Under the pieces are notes generated by a model. That model was not told where the DNA came from. It saw only the letters and a list, made by a program, of their open reading frames with translations, and ran no database searches. Shown here one piece after another: positions 11,943 through 21,569 of a DNA stretch of 64,000 bases (position 1 is its first letter; every line of letters begins with the position of its first letter). Both the position numbers and the translations under genes were made by a program. Source of the DNA: Dolichospermum flos-aquae CCAP 1403/13F (GTDB lineage: Bacteria > Cyanobacteriota > Cyanobacteriia > Cyanobacteriales > Nostocaceae); NCBI RefSeq assembly GCF_012516395.1, contig NZ_CP051206.1, positions 2,214,501-2,278,500 on the forward strand. The letters are read 5' to 3'.

Positions 11943-12916
11943 ATCAAAAAGTCTTGGTGACAGGAGGTGCAGGCTATATTGGTTCCCACGTCGTGCGTCA
12001 ACTAGGCGAGGCTGGTTATAATACAGTCGTATATGACAATTGCTCTACGGGTGTACCCCAATCCGTACTCCATGGTGAGCTAATTATTGGCGATTTAGGA
12101 GATATAGACCGCCTTTACCAAGTCTTTGGCAAACATCAATTTAGTGCAGTGCTGCACTTTGCAGCTAGTCTAGTTGTACCAGAATCCGTTGCCTATCCCC
12201 TCGATTACTACGCAAATAATACACGGAATACTCTGAATTTGCTCCGGTGCTGTAGTGTCATGGGTGTTAACCAATTGATATTTTCTAGTACAGCCGCAGT
12301 TTACGGCGAACCCCAAGAAAATCCAGTCACCGAGTCTACTCCTACCCTACCAATTAATCCCTACGGACGCTCCAAACTGATAAGCGAATTCATGATTCAA
12401 GACTATGGATTAGCTTCTCGTCTGCGGTATGTAATTCTCCGCTATTTCAACGTCGCCGGAGCCGACCCCGGTGGCAGAATCGGACAAAACTCAAGCAATG
12501 CAACTCATTTGATTGCCAATGCCTGTAATGCCGCCCTGAAACGCCAATCAGAATTCAAGATCTTTGGCACTGATTTTCCCACCCCAGATGGTACAGGAAT
12601 TCGAGATTATATCCATGTTGAAGACTTAGCCGCAGCCCATGTTGATGCATTACGCTATCTGGAACGAGATGGAGAAAGTCAAGTTCTCAACTGTGGTTAT
12701 GGCAAAGGTTATAGTGTCCGGCAAGTTGTGGAACGGGTCAAAGCTATTTCTGGTGTGGATTTTCCCGTAATTGAAGTAGCGCGTCGTCCCGGAGATCCAG
12801 CCTGTGTGACTGCTGATGCAGAGAAAATTAAGCAGGTATTGAACTGGCAACCCAAGTATAATAACCTAGACAATATCATCTACAGCTTTCTATCGTGGGA
12901 AAAAGGTAAGATATGA
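11939..12916 (+). CDS. galE: UDP-glucose 4-epimerase
   Basis: The protein is an extended short-chain dehydrogenase of 325 residues with the NAD-binding GGAGYIGSH motif at residues ~9-17, the active-site serine in FSSTAAVYG and the catalytic YGRSK pair (Tyr ~141, Lys ~145). It interconverts UDP-glucose and UDP-galactose. Its start overlaps the stop of the priming transferase, which fits a role in supplying UDP-galactose to the polysaccharide pathway. The length is normal and all key residues are present. Confidence 0.94.
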   Translation: MNQKVLVTGGAGYIGSHVVRQLGEAGYNTVVYDNCSTGVPQSVLHGELIIGDLGDIDRLYQVFGKHQFSAVLHFAASLVVPESVAYPLDYYANNTRNTLNLLRCCSVMGVNQLIFSSTAAVYGEPQENPVTESTPTLPINPYGRSKLISEFMIQDYGLASRLRYVILRYFNVAGADPGGRIGQNSSNATHLIANACNAALKRQSEFKIFGTDFPTPDGTGIRDYIHVEDLAAAHVDALRYLERDGESQVLNCGYGKGYSVRQVVERVKAISGVDFPVIEVARRPGDPACVTADAEKIKQVLNWQPKYNNLDNIIYSFLSWEKGKI

Positions 12917-13017
12917 ACTTCTTTGATTAAATTTCATAGCCTGTAATTTTGCAAACTCTTCAATTTATCGAATAGTGTGTAAAAAGGATTATTTACTACT
13001 TTGTCCATTTTCTGTTT

Positions 13018-13084
13018 TGTTGGGTTTCGCTGTCGCTTAACCCAACCTACAAATCAAGACTTTTGGCGATTTGGACAAGGTATT
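13018..13084. repeat. Dispersed GTTGGGTT palindrome plus leader block shared with the 10.4-kb region
   Basis: TGTTGGGTTTCGCTGTCGC is followed by the inverted TTAACCCAACCTAC, one of several such copies in the window (31652, 60785, 60992). Directly attached is AACCTACAAATCAAG, a 15-base gap, and GACAAGGTATT, the same block with the same spacing as at 10396-10436. It ends 91 bases before the Wzc start codon. Confidence 0.6.
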
Positions 13085-13175
13085 GCCGGAAATGACTTAA
13101 TTTTGTGCAAATACATGATCTACAATTTCTACAACACTTAAGTTCTATACTTAGTATATTTTCTTAAATTAATTT

Positions 13176-15365
13176 ATGTCTATTAACCAAGAAGACCAAG
13201 ATTCCTCTCTTGATATCCAACAATACTGGCTAACATTCAAAAGACATTGGCTGGTGACATCAATTGTCTTTGCCTCTGTCTTAGGAGTCACAGCCTTGTT
13301 CACTTACTCAGCAAAACCAGTTTACGAGTCGGAAGGCAAGCTGGTTTTCACCAAAAAAAGTGGGGCTTCCTCACTCGCAGGTCTCTCCCAATCCCTGGGA
13401 GAACTGGGCGGATTGACAAACCTCAGTAACCCAGTAGATACCGAATCTGAGATCATCCGCTCCTACCCCATTGTTATAAAAACTATTACCACACTGAATT
13501 TGACAAATGATCAAGGCAAACAGATTTCTTTGGAGAACTTTCTCAAAAAACTGAAGTTGAAGACTATCCGAGGAACGGATGTGATCCAGCTTTCTTACAG
13601 GAGTACTAATCCGCAAGAAGCAGCAGATGTGGTCAATTCTTTAATGAAATATTATCTGGAGAGTAATATTCGCACTAACCGCACCGAGGCTAGATCCGCG
13701 CGAGAATTTTTAGACAAGCAATTACCAGAGGTCGAGAAAAGAGTTATAAAAGCAGAAATGACCTTGCGTCGCTTTAAAGAAAACAACCGGGTGGTAGCTC
13801 TGGATGTAGAAGCCAAAACTGGTTTGGAATCCCTTGGAAAACTAGATGAGGCAATTACCCGCAGCCAGGGCGAATTAGCGGCAGCTTACACTCGCTCTGT
13901 GGCTTTGCAGGATAAAATGAAGTCAACTACACAAGAGGCGGTTGATCTCAGTGCATTAAGTCAATCTCCTGGCGTACAGCAGGTACTCACAGAATACCAG
14001 AAAACACAATATGACCTAGCAACAGCCCGAACACTTTATACTAGTGATAATCCAAAAGTTGTGAATTTGGTAATGCAAGAGGCATCTCTTAAAGACTTAC
14101 TAGAAAAGCGAGTTGCCCAAACCATTGGTAGTTCCAAGTCTCTCCCCCAACAGAACTTGCAGGTAGGAGAACTCAAACAGGCATTAACTCAAGATTTAGT
14201 CAAATCAGAGGTGGAAAGGTTAGCCTTAACAAACCAAATCGGAGAATTGCGAAAGGTATTTATAATTAATAGGCGACGTTTGGATAGCTTACCTCGACTG
14301 GAACAACAACAGCTACAGCTACAGCGACAGTTATCCGTGGCACAAATCACCTATCAAGAATTTCTGAAGCAATTTCAGTTAGTTCAGGTGCTAGAGAATC
14401 AGAATGTAGGTAATTCGCGGATCATCTCTGAGGCTTTAGTTCCTGACCGTCCCGTTTCTCCCAAGATTCCCCTCAACTTAGCACTAGGCGGATTTTTGGG
14501 AATCCTCTTAGGTGCGGGAACAGCGCTGCTGTTGGAATCCATGAATCAATCTCTCAAAAATGTTGAAGAAGCGAATCGGCTGTTGGGCTTTCCTTTGCTG
14601 GGGACGATTCCCCAATATGGTAAAAAAAATCCAAAAAATCGGCAGGAAGGTCGGCAAGAGTTGCCCTTGTTGGATAACCCCTATTCACCAGTTACTACAT
14701 CTTTTGAAATGCTCCAGACTAATTTAGGCTTTACCCTATCTGACAAAGAATTACGGGTAATTTTGCTCACTAGTTCAAACCCTGGAGAAGGTAAATCTTT
14801 TGTGGCAGCAAATTTAGCCCTAGCCGCAGCCCACGTAGGACGACGAGTGCTGTTAGTGGATGCCGATATGCGCCGTCCCCGTCAGCACCGCGTTTGGGAA
14901 ATACCCAATTTATTGGGACTAAGCAATATCTTAGCTGGTCAGACACAGTTAAAAAATGCTGTCCAGGAGGTATCTCCCCAGGTGAATATGTTGCCAGCAG
15001 GAAAAATTCCGCCTAACCCAGTCACACTTTTGGATTCCCAGCGCATGGCTGACTTGATTGCAGAAGCAAGGAATGATTATGATTTTGTCATCATTGACAC
15101 GCCACCCTTGACTGCTGTTACTGATCCACTGATTGTTGGTAAGTATGTGGATGGATTATTGCTGGTTGTCCATCCTGGCAAGGTGGAATATTCAGCGGTG
15201 AAGTCATCGAAATCATTACTTAATCATGGGAAAGTGCCTATTTTGGGAATGGTAGTGAATGGTGTTAGTGAGGAAAGTAGTTATGGTGGGTATTATTATC
15301 AGAAAGGTTATTACGGTGAGAAAGTAGATAGTAAGAAGAAGTCTTCTCAGTCCAATCTGCGGTAA
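13176..15365 (+). CDS. Wzc-like polysaccharide co-polymerase / BY-kinase
   Basis: The 729-residue product combines an N-terminal Wzz chain-length domain with a C-terminal bacterial tyrosine kinase. Membrane helices lie near residues 30-50 and 435-455, and the long region between them is partly coiled coil (residues ~180-410). The kinase shows Walker A (PGEGKSFVAANLA, ~537), Walker A' (VDADMRRPR, ~563) and Walker B (VIIDTPP, ~643). The C-terminal tail is tyrosine-rich (SSYGGYYYQKGYYGE), as in Wzc/PCP-2a proteins that cycle between phosphorylated states to control chain length and export. It follows galE by 259 bases and shares a leader block with the upstream priming transferase gene. Confidence 0.93.
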   Translation: MSINQEDQDSSLDIQQYWLTFKRHWLVTSIVFASVLGVTALFTYSAKPVYESEGKLVFTKKSGASSLAGLSQSLGELGGLTNLSNPVDTESEIIRSYPIVIKTITTLNLTNDQGKQISLENFLKKLKLKTIRGTDVIQLSYRSTNPQEAADVVNSLMKYYLESNIRTNRTEARSAREFLDKQLPEVEKRVIKAEMTLRRFKENNRVVALDVEAKTGLESLGKLDEAITRSQGELAAAYTRSVALQDKMKSTTQEAVDLSALSQSPGVQQVLTEYQKTQYDLATARTLYTSDNPKVVNLVMQEASLKDLLEKRVAQTIGSSKSLPQQNLQVGELKQALTQDLVKSEVERLALTNQIGELRKVFIINRRRLDSLPRLEQQQLQLQRQLSVAQITYQEFLKQFQLVQVLENQNVGNSRIISEALVPDRPVSPKIPLNLALGGFLGILLGAGTALLLESMNQSLKNVEEANRLLGFPLLGTIPQYGKKNPKNRQEGRQELPLLDNPYSPVTTSFEMLQTNLGFTLSDKELRVILLTSSNPGEGKSFVAANLALAAAHVGRRVLLVDADMRRPRQHRVWEIPNLLGLSNILAGQTQLKNAVQEVSPQVNMLPAGKIPPNPVTLLDSQRMADLIAEARNDYDFVIIDTPPLTAVTDPLIVGKYVDGLLLVVHPGKVEYSAVKSSKSLLNHGKVPILGMVVNGVSEESSYGGYYYQKGYYGEKVDSKKKSSQSNLR

Positions 15366-15451
15366 GACTTGACTTTATTTCCTGCTCATGTAATATTAAC
15401 CTACTAAGATGTAGAGTTTTTTGGTTGGTGCAAATACAGTTTGCACCGCTA

Positions 15452-15618
15452 AGAGGGTGTTTGAAAAGTTTTAGGCTGTGATTTTAGGCACTTACAGATC
15501 CCCCCTAACCCCCCTTGCTAAGGGGGGAACTAGAGTCAAAGTCCCCCTTTTCAAGGGGGATTTAGGGGGATCTAAAAATATTTGATACACCATGAGTGAC
15601 TTTTCAAACATCCTCTAA
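15452..15618. mobile_element. C/G-rich MITE-like element (copy 1) with inverted ends
   Basis: The left end AGAGGGTGTTTGAAAAGT is matched by the inverted right end ACTTTTCAAACATCCTCTAA. The interior holds two large hairpins of CCCCC and GGGGG runs around GATCCCCCCTAA and TTAGGGGGATC. A second element with the same ends but a different C-rich interior lies at 50026-50195. It encodes nothing and fills most of the 428-base gap between the Wzc-like and Uma2 genes. Confidence 0.75.
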
Positions 15619-15793
15619 GAAATTAACTAAAATTATTCGTTTTTTAGGAGTTGAGCTTTGATGGTCTTTTGATCTCAGTTCCTCCCTCGCCACCTACTCG
15701 TAACTGGGAAGGCTGAAGTAGGGGAAAGCTATGTCTAAATTATGGTATAATTATCAAAACGATGTCGACTAAGGGCTATAATAATCATCCTTT

Positions 15794-16354
15794 ATGACCA
15801 TCAGATCCATAAGATCTCTCACATTGCAGGAGTTTCTGATGCTACCGGAAACAAAGCCAGCATCAGAGTTCTTGGGTAGGGAAATTATTCAAAAACCTAT
15901 GCCGAAAGGAAGACACAGCCGACTGCAAGGGAAACTTAGTAGCGAAATTAATTTGGTGAGTGAATCTGAAAAAATTGCCTATGCTTTCCCTGAACTCAGG
16001 TGTAGCTTTGGTAATCGCTCAATTGTTCCTGATATAGCAGTTTTTACATGGGAACATATTCCTTTCCTTAGCAGTGGAGAAGTCCCAGATAGATTTGAAC
16101 TAGCTCCCGATTGGGTAATTGAGATTCTTTCTCCTGAACAGAAATCAAATAAAGTGATTGGCAATATCTTGTATTGTGTGGAGCATGGGTGTAAATTAGG
16201 ATGGTTTCTTGATCCTGATGATTTAAGTATTCTAGTATTTTTGTGCGATCGCCAACCAATACTGATGGAAAAAACCGATATTCTGCCTGTATTGGCAGGA
16301 ATAGAGTTAAAATTAACTGCTGATTATGTATTTGGCTGGTTGAGAATGGCTTAA
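15794..16354 (+). CDS. Uma2 family endonuclease-fold protein
   Basis: The product has 186 residues, the normal Uma2 (DUF820) length. It shows the N-terminal LTLQEFLMLPETKPASEF, a RCSFGNRSIVPDIAVF strand with the conserved Asp, and an IEILSPEQKSNKV segment, the PD-(D/E)XK-like core. Uma2 proteins are very abundant in cyanobacteria; their substrate is unknown. It is about as long as, and clearly paralogous to, the Uma2 gene at 35047. Its place inside the polysaccharide locus next to a Uma2 pseudogene suggests insertion rather than a role in sugar assembly. Confidence 0.88.
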   Translation: MTIRSIRSLTLQEFLMLPETKPASEFLGREIIQKPMPKGRHSRLQGKLSSEINLVSESEKIAYAFPELRCSFGNRSIVPDIAVFTWEHIPFLSSGEVPDRFELAPDWVIEILSPEQKSNKVIGNILYCVEHGCKLGWFLDPDDLSILVFLCDRQPILMEKTDILPVLAGIELKLTADYVFGWLRMA

Positions 16355-16454
16355 CTAAGCAATACCTTAAGACAAGGTAAGAGTTTTACTAAAGAAGTTA
16401 TCTCCTCGCCACCAATGTTAAATTAGTCCGTATGGGGATTCCATCGCAGCATAT

Positions 16455-16816
16455 ATGACTGAATCAACATTGCCTAAACTAAATAACCCACAGATAGATA
16501 GTTTATCACCAGATTTTGTTAAGCCGCCGACACAAGACGAATTACTTTACGATGATGGGATTCCCATGGAGACTTAGCGCCATAAACTGCAAATGGATTT
16601 ACTAGTTGATCCTTTGTCATATTGGCTACGCGATCGCGTAGCCTTTGTAGGCGGGAATATGTTTTGACAATTGATAAACTGAGGGGGATTATTGCGAATT
16701 CAGATCACCAAACCAATATCGATGAAAAAAAACGGTGTTCTACCTGTCCTAGTAGGATTAGATTTAAAAATTAACTGTTGATGATGTCTTTGACTGGATA
16801 AAATTGATATCTAGGC
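16455..16816 (+). pseudogene. Uma2 family pseudogene
   Basis: From the ATG at 16455 the frame reads MTESTLPKLN and continues to DDGIPMET, then hits an in-frame TAG before RHKLQMDLLVDPL. Most of the middle is missing. Further on, VLPVLVGLDLK is followed, after a +1 shift in an A-run, by LTVDDVFDWIKLI, which matches the end of Uma2 proteins. One stop, one frameshift and one deletion show a decayed gene. Confidence 0.8.
16624..16643. repeat. 20-bp perfect palindrome centred on a HIP1 site
   Basis: GGCTACGCGATCGCGTAGCC is its own reverse complement and contains the cyanobacterial HIP1 octamer at its centre. It lies inside the Uma2 pseudogene. Confidence 0.85.
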
Positions 16817-16910
16817 GATATTTAGCTACTTTATAAGGAAAATATTAGGTCAATATGCAAAACGCAAAAAATTCATCGCCAATGGCGTTCACTTTCAACA
16901 GTTGCTCAAT

Positions 16911-18416
16911 ATGACTAAATCCCAACTCCAGACTTTAATAAGTGGACGAATATTAGCCCGAAATACAATTTACAGTCTTATCGGTCAGGGAGCGCCATTA
17001 CTAGTAGCTGTTTTTGCGATTCCGCAACTCATAAAAGGACTAGGTACTGATCGTTTTGGTATATTGACTCTGGCTTGGATGGTTCTTAGTTATTTCAGTT
17101 TATTTGATTTGGGTTTGGGTAGAGCATTAACTCAACTTGTAGCTGAAAAATTGGGAAAGGAAAGTGGTGAGAAAGAAATTCCTGCTCTGGTTGGGACTGC
17201 TTCTTTCTTAATGTTGATTTTAGGGCTAATAGGAACATTAGTTTTTGTAATTTTATCACCTACGATAGTTTATAATCTTCTCAAGATTCCTACTGAATTA
17301 CAAAGCGAGACTGTTGTTGTATTTTATCTACTTTCAGCATCAGTGCCTCTGGTTACTAGCACCGCAGGAACTGTGGGTGTATTATCTGCTTTACAAAGAT
17401 TTGACCTGATTAATGCAGTTCGCATTCCCTTGGGTCTATTGATGTTTCTCGGACCTCTGTTGGTATTGCCATTTTCCCATAGTCTTGTTCCAATTATCGC
17501 TGTTTTATTAGGAGTTAGATTCTTAGCTTGGGGAATTTATATATGGCTATGCCTTCACGCTATGCCATCTTTACAGCATCAGATACAATTTAATAAAGCA
17601 TTATTAGTGCCCTTGTTAAAATTCGGTGGCTGGATGACTGTAACTAACATTGTCGGTCCACTAATGATATACATGGATAGATTTTTAATTGGGGGGTTAA
17701 TTTCTGTTACTGCTGTTGCTTACTACACTACACCATACGAGGTAGTAACTAAGCTCTGGCTAATTCCCGGATCTTTAGTTAGTGTTCTATTCCCGGCTTT
17801 CTCTACTAGTTTCGTCCAAGAACCTCTACGTGCAAAGCAAATGTTTAATAGGGGTGTGAAATATATTTTTTTGATATTATTCCCCATTACTTTAATAATT
17901 GTTACTTTTGCAAATGAGGGATTGACTCTCTGGATAGGAAAGGATTTTGCTCAAAATAGCACTCTGGTATTGCAATGGTTAGCCGTAGGGGTTTTAATTA
18001 ATAGCCTTGCTCAAGTTCCTTTTGCACTGATCCAAGGTGTCGGAAGACCCGATATTACGGCAAAATTCCATTTTATTGAGCTACCATTTTATCTACTGAT
18101 ATTGTGGAAGTTCACCACTGCCTTTGGCATTATAGGTGCAGCCTACGCATGGGTATTAAGGACAATGATAGATACTATACTTTTGTTCTACACAGCATCT
18201 AGGCTTATGCCAAACAATCAATCACTAATGCAATGTATGGGTTTTGCTACAGGTGTAGCTGTATTGATTTTTGCTTTTGCAAGTCTAAAGTTAGACCTTT
18301 ATATAAAAGGAATATACTGTTTATTGACATTGTTGGCTTTTGTTATTACGACATGGTTTCTAGTTCTAGAAACTGATGAACGGACAATGATCAAGAAGAA
18401 ACTAAAGGCAGTTTAA
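16911..18416 (+). CDS. Polysaccharide flippase (Wzx / MATE-like oligosaccharide transporter)
   Basis: The 501-residue product has about 12-14 hydrophobic helices and the N-terminal pattern of Wzx/RfbX proteins (NTIYSLIGQGAPLLVAVF, then GTDRFGILTLAW). Such proteins move undecaprenyl-linked repeat units across the inner membrane. I used the ATG at 16911; an in-frame TTG lies three codons upstream. The gene is followed closely by the methyltransferase gene and belongs to the polysaccharide locus together with the polymerase at 21570. Confidence 0.9.
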   Translation: MTKSQLQTLISGRILARNTIYSLIGQGAPLLVAVFAIPQLIKGLGTDRFGILTLAWMVLSYFSLFDLGLGRALTQLVAEKLGKESGEKEIPALVGTASFLMLILGLIGTLVFVILSPTIVYNLLKIPTELQSETVVVFYLLSASVPLVTSTAGTVGVLSALQRFDLINAVRIPLGLLMFLGPLLVLPFSHSLVPIIAVLLGVRFLAWGIYIWLCLHAMPSLQHQIQFNKALLVPLLKFGGWMTVTNIVGPLMIYMDRFLIGGLISVTAVAYYTTPYEVVTKLWLIPGSLVSVLFPAFSTSFVQEPLRAKQMFNRGVKYIFLILFPITLIIVTFANEGLTLWIGKDFAQNSTLVLQWLAVGVLINSLAQVPFALIQGVGRPDITAKFHFIELPFYLLILWKFTTAFGIIGAAYAWVLRTMIDTILLFYTASRLMPNNQSLMQCMGFATGVAVLIFAFASLKLDLYIKGIYCLLTLLAFVITTWFLVLETDERTMIKKKLKAV

Positions 18417-18438
18417 TTTTTCAGTGAGTCAAGGAATT

Positions 18439-19449
18439 ATGGTTGAAATAAAAGATGGTAATGAAATTCGTACTTATTCTTGTCCAAAGTGTTATTTATG
18501 TGGCAATGAAGGTAAGCTGCTTTATGAGAGTTTAAAGGATCGCCTGTTTGGTGCGCCTGGGGAATGGAATTTAAAGAAATGTACAAATCCTGAATGTGGT
18601 TTGGTGTGGTTAGATCCAATGCCGCTTGAGGAGGATATTAGTAAGGCCTATCAAACATACTATACTCACGATAATAACTATGTTCAGAAAAAAAGTCTTA
18701 TCTGGCTTTTATTACGAGCAATTTATCGGGGCGTAACAGCAATATCTTCATATATTATGGGAATGAAGGCGGAAGAATTCCAGCTTTCTAGGATGTATTT
18801 AAATAGAATCAAGCCATCTAAACTATTAGAAATTGGTTGTGGTTCTGGCGAATTTCTGAATTATATGCAGATAGCAGGTTGGCAAGTTGAAGGTATTGAT
18901 TTCGATGCTAAAGCAGTTGAAAGTGTACGTAATAAGTATGGTATTAATGCTCATGTTGGTACTTTGGAGAGTTTTAGATATGCAGAAAAATCTTTTGATG
19001 CCATTACTATGAATCATGTAATTGAACACTTACCCAACCCAGTTACTCTACTTGAGGAGTGTCACCGTATTCTTAAACCTGGTGGTTATTTAGTTTTAGT
19101 AACCCCAAACATTAATAGTTGGGGTCATCAGAAATTTAAAACTAATTGGAGGGGTTTAGAACCGCCAAGACATATTCATTTGTTTTCGGAAGCTACACTT
19201 CGAAAATGTGGAATGAAAGCCGGATTTCAGGAAATAGATACTTGGACAACTGCGGCTCGATCAATAAGTCTATTTAATGAAAGTTTTGATATTGAAGAAT
19301 TTGGGTATCACGCTACGAATCGTCATGGTAATAAGTACCACATATTCAAATCACTAATTTTTTCTTACACAGAACAAATTTTACTCAAAATACTTAAAAT
19401 CAATCCTGAATTAGGTGAAGAGGTTGTTTTGTTCGCTAAAAAGAGTTAA
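18439..19449 (+). CDS. Class I SAM-dependent methyltransferase with N-terminal zinc-ribbon-like motif
   Basis: The start at 18439 has an AAGGA ribosome-binding site; a GTG at 18424 is also in frame. Near the N-terminus are CPKCYLCG and, some 30 residues later, CTNPECG, a four-cysteine zinc-ribbon-like arrangement common in sugar-modifying methyltransferases. The SAM-binding motif LLEIGCGSGEFL lies near residue 133, followed by GIDFDAKAV and the MNHVIEHLPNP strand. In this setting it probably methylates a polysaccharide sugar, which is inference. It starts 23 bases after the flippase stop. Confidence 0.87.
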   Translation: MVEIKDGNEIRTYSCPKCYLCGNEGKLLYESLKDRLFGAPGEWNLKKCTNPECGLVWLDPMPLEEDISKAYQTYYTHDNNYVQKKSLIWLLLRAIYRGVTAISSYIMGMKAEEFQLSRMYLNRIKPSKLLEIGCGSGEFLNYMQIAGWQVEGIDFDAKAVESVRNKYGINAHVGTLESFRYAEKSFDAITMNHVIEHLPNPVTLLEECHRILKPGGYLVLVTPNINSWGHQKFKTNWRGLEPPRHIHLFSEATLRKCGMKAGFQEIDTWTTAARSISLFNESFDIEEFGYHATNRHGNKYHIFKSLIFSYTEQILLKILKINPELGEEVVLFAKKS

Positions 19450-19465
19450 ATATAGAATAGAAACA

Positions 19466-20347
19466 ATGAAAAATCAAGTATGTGCAATATTTGTTTCTTA
19501 TAACCCTAGTGATGAAATAATAGCCAATGTTGTAGCGTTAATTAATCAGATTGATGAAGTTGTTATTGTTGATAATGCTTCTTGTGCCAAATCAAAAGAA
19601 TATTTAGATTATTTAGGTAATAACTATAAGCTGAATATTATCCATAATAGTGAGAATGTGGGAATTGCAACAGCACTAAATATCGGAGTTAAATACGCTA
19701 GAACCACGGGTTGTTTTTGGGTGGCTACATTTGATCAGGATAGTTTAGCGCCCCTGGGTTTTATTGACTTAATGCTCAATGCTTATGAAGCCTGCAATTA
19801 CAAAGAACGCGTAGCATTAATATCACCTCGTTATTTTGATAATAACTCCAATACTATTTATCCAGTAATAGAAAGTGTAGACTCTAATAAGTTATTTTGT
19901 GATATTAAGACAACATTAACTTCAGGCAATTTGGTCAAATTATCCGTATTTGAAACTATTGGACTGTTTGATGATAGATTTTTCATAGATTATGTTGACC
20001 ATGAGTTTTGTTTACGGTGTCTGAATAATAATTATAAAATTATAATGTCATCTAAAGCTTTGCTCAATCATGAATTAGGTAATATAACTACACACTCATT
20101 ATTTGGAAGGCAATTTTTGACAACAAATCATAGTGGCATTCGGAGATACTACAATGCAAGAAATAGGTTTTTTGTTTATAAAAAATATGTAAGTTTGAAT
20201 CCTAAATGGATATTTTTAGATATTTGTTATCTATTCAAGGATATTATAAAGATACTTATTTTTGAACATGAATCGTTACCAAAAATTTCTTACATAATCA
20301 AGGGAATTTATCATGCTTGGCTTGGAAAAAGTGGAAAATACGAATAA
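19466..20347 (+). CDS. Glycosyltransferase family 2 (rhamnosyltransferase-like)
   Basis: I chose the ATG at 19466, which gives MKNQVCAIFVSYNPSDE and removes an overlap with the methyltransferase gene. The 293-residue product is a GT-A enzyme: VIVDNAS near residue 36, SENVGIATALNIGV near 65 and the nucleotide-sugar-binding DQD in VATFDQDS. The pattern is that of RfbF-type rhamnosyltransferases, but donor and acceptor sugars cannot be read from sequence. It is part of the + strand polysaccharide gene run. Confidence 0.88.
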   Translation: MKNQVCAIFVSYNPSDEIIANVVALINQIDEVVIVDNASCAKSKEYLDYLGNNYKLNIIHNSENVGIATALNIGVKYARTTGCFWVATFDQDSLAPLGFIDLMLNAYEACNYKERVALISPRYFDNNSNTIYPVIESVDSNKLFCDIKTTLTSGNLVKLSVFETIGLFDDRFFIDYVDHEFCLRCLNNNYKIIMSSKALLNHELGNITTHSLFGRQFLTTNHSGIRRYYNARNRFFVYKKYVSLNPKWIFLDICYLFKDIIKILIFEHESLPKISYIIKGIYHAWLGKSGKYE

Positions 20348-20463
20348 AGTTTACATTATCCTCGAAAAATCTGGTTTGAATGTCTCACATCTATACTTCA
20401 TACTTCCTATTTCCTGTCAATGCGTAAGTCCTACAAATATTTAATTTAGTTGAATAAAAAGCA

Positions 20464-21474
20464 ATGTCTAAGCAACCCCTAATTTACATTATTATCCTCA
20501 ATTGGAATGGTTGGCAAGATACCCTTAAGTGTCTTGAGTCTTTGCAAACACTTAACTACCAAAACTATGTAGTTTTGATTATAGATAATGGCTCTGAAAA
20601 TGATTCAGTGCAGCAAATTAAATCTTGTACTAAAGATCGTAGTTCATCTGATATTTATTTTGAACAATCTGAAGTTAGTATTTCTCTTATTGTTGAAAAA
20701 CAAATATATAGCTCATTGACTATTTTAAATAAAAATATATTATTAATTACTTCTCCTAGTAACTTAGGCTTTAGCGGTGGCTGTAATCTTGGCATTACTT
20801 ACTCCTTACAGCAAATGGCTGATTATGTATTTTTATTAAATAATGATGCATCTGTTCATCCTGATATTTTCAATCATTTACTGAGTGCTTCAAAAGCTGC
20901 AAATGCGGCTGTTGTTGGAGCAAGAGTCTTGGATGAAAAAGGTGAACAAACACTTTTCGCTGGAAAAGATTGGCCAGCGCCAATATTCGTCAGCGGAACA
21001 GCATTTTTTAAGCTAGAGCAGCAGTTTTGGGAATCTACTTATGTTGAAGGTTCTTCTATGCTACTCCGCAGGGATTTACTGGAGCAAAGACTCATTGATA
21101 ATAGTTATTTTCTCGATCCTAGTCTTTTTATGTACGGCGAAGATGTAGATATTTCCATCTATGCAAGGCATCAAGGTTATAAATGTCTGATAGCTCGTGA
21201 TGCAATTATTTACCACAAAGCTTCTAAAATTTCTGGTGGTCAGGGAAACCCTCGTACATGTTATTATTGTACCCGAAACCGCATCTATCTTGCTAATTGC
21301 TGGTTAAGTTTGCCAGAAAAAGCATTATTTCATGTTTACTATGTTCCATCACGCTTAATTATTATACTAATCAAAATATTTCTAAAACCTCAAAACCTGA
21401 ATGTAGCCAGGGCAATTATTAGCGGGTTACTGGACGGTTATCGAGGTGTTAAAGATAAATGGGTAAGACACTAA
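20464..21474 (+). CDS. Glycosyltransferase family 2
   Basis: This 336-residue GT-A protein begins with the typical YIIILNWNGWQDTLKCL strand, then LIIDNGSEND, SNLGFSGGCNLGI and the metal-binding LLNNDA motif. A DVDIS motif near residue 238 completes the usual catalytic set. An insert of about 40 residues separates the first and second motifs, longer than in most relatives. Its role is adding one sugar to the lipid-linked repeat unit; which sugar is unknown. Confidence 0.9.
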   Translation: MSKQPLIYIIILNWNGWQDTLKCLESLQTLNYQNYVVLIIDNGSENDSVQQIKSCTKDRSSSDIYFEQSEVSISLIVEKQIYSSLTILNKNILLITSPSNLGFSGGCNLGITYSLQQMADYVFLLNNDASVHPDIFNHLLSASKAANAAVVGARVLDEKGEQTLFAGKDWPAPIFVSGTAFFKLEQQFWESTYVEGSSMLLRRDLLEQRLIDNSYFLDPSLFMYGEDVDISIYARHQGYKCLIARDAIIYHKASKISGGQGNPRTCYYCTRNRIYLANCWLSLPEKALFHVYYVPSRLIIILIKIFLKPQNLNVARAIISGLLDGYRGVKDKWVRH

Positions 21475-21569
21475 TTAAGTGTATCTTCACTTTTTGAAGG
21501 TGAATAAAAATATCTAAACCTAATGGCAAATAAGTTTTCTTAAAAACAAAAAGATATATCAATAATAAA

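Noticed and set aside
10518-15365. Assignment as the heterocyst envelope polysaccharide (HEP) locus
   Set aside because: The priming enzyme is HepC-like, but the HepA/HepB genes and other HEP island genes are not seen, so a general exopolysaccharide locus is the safer call.
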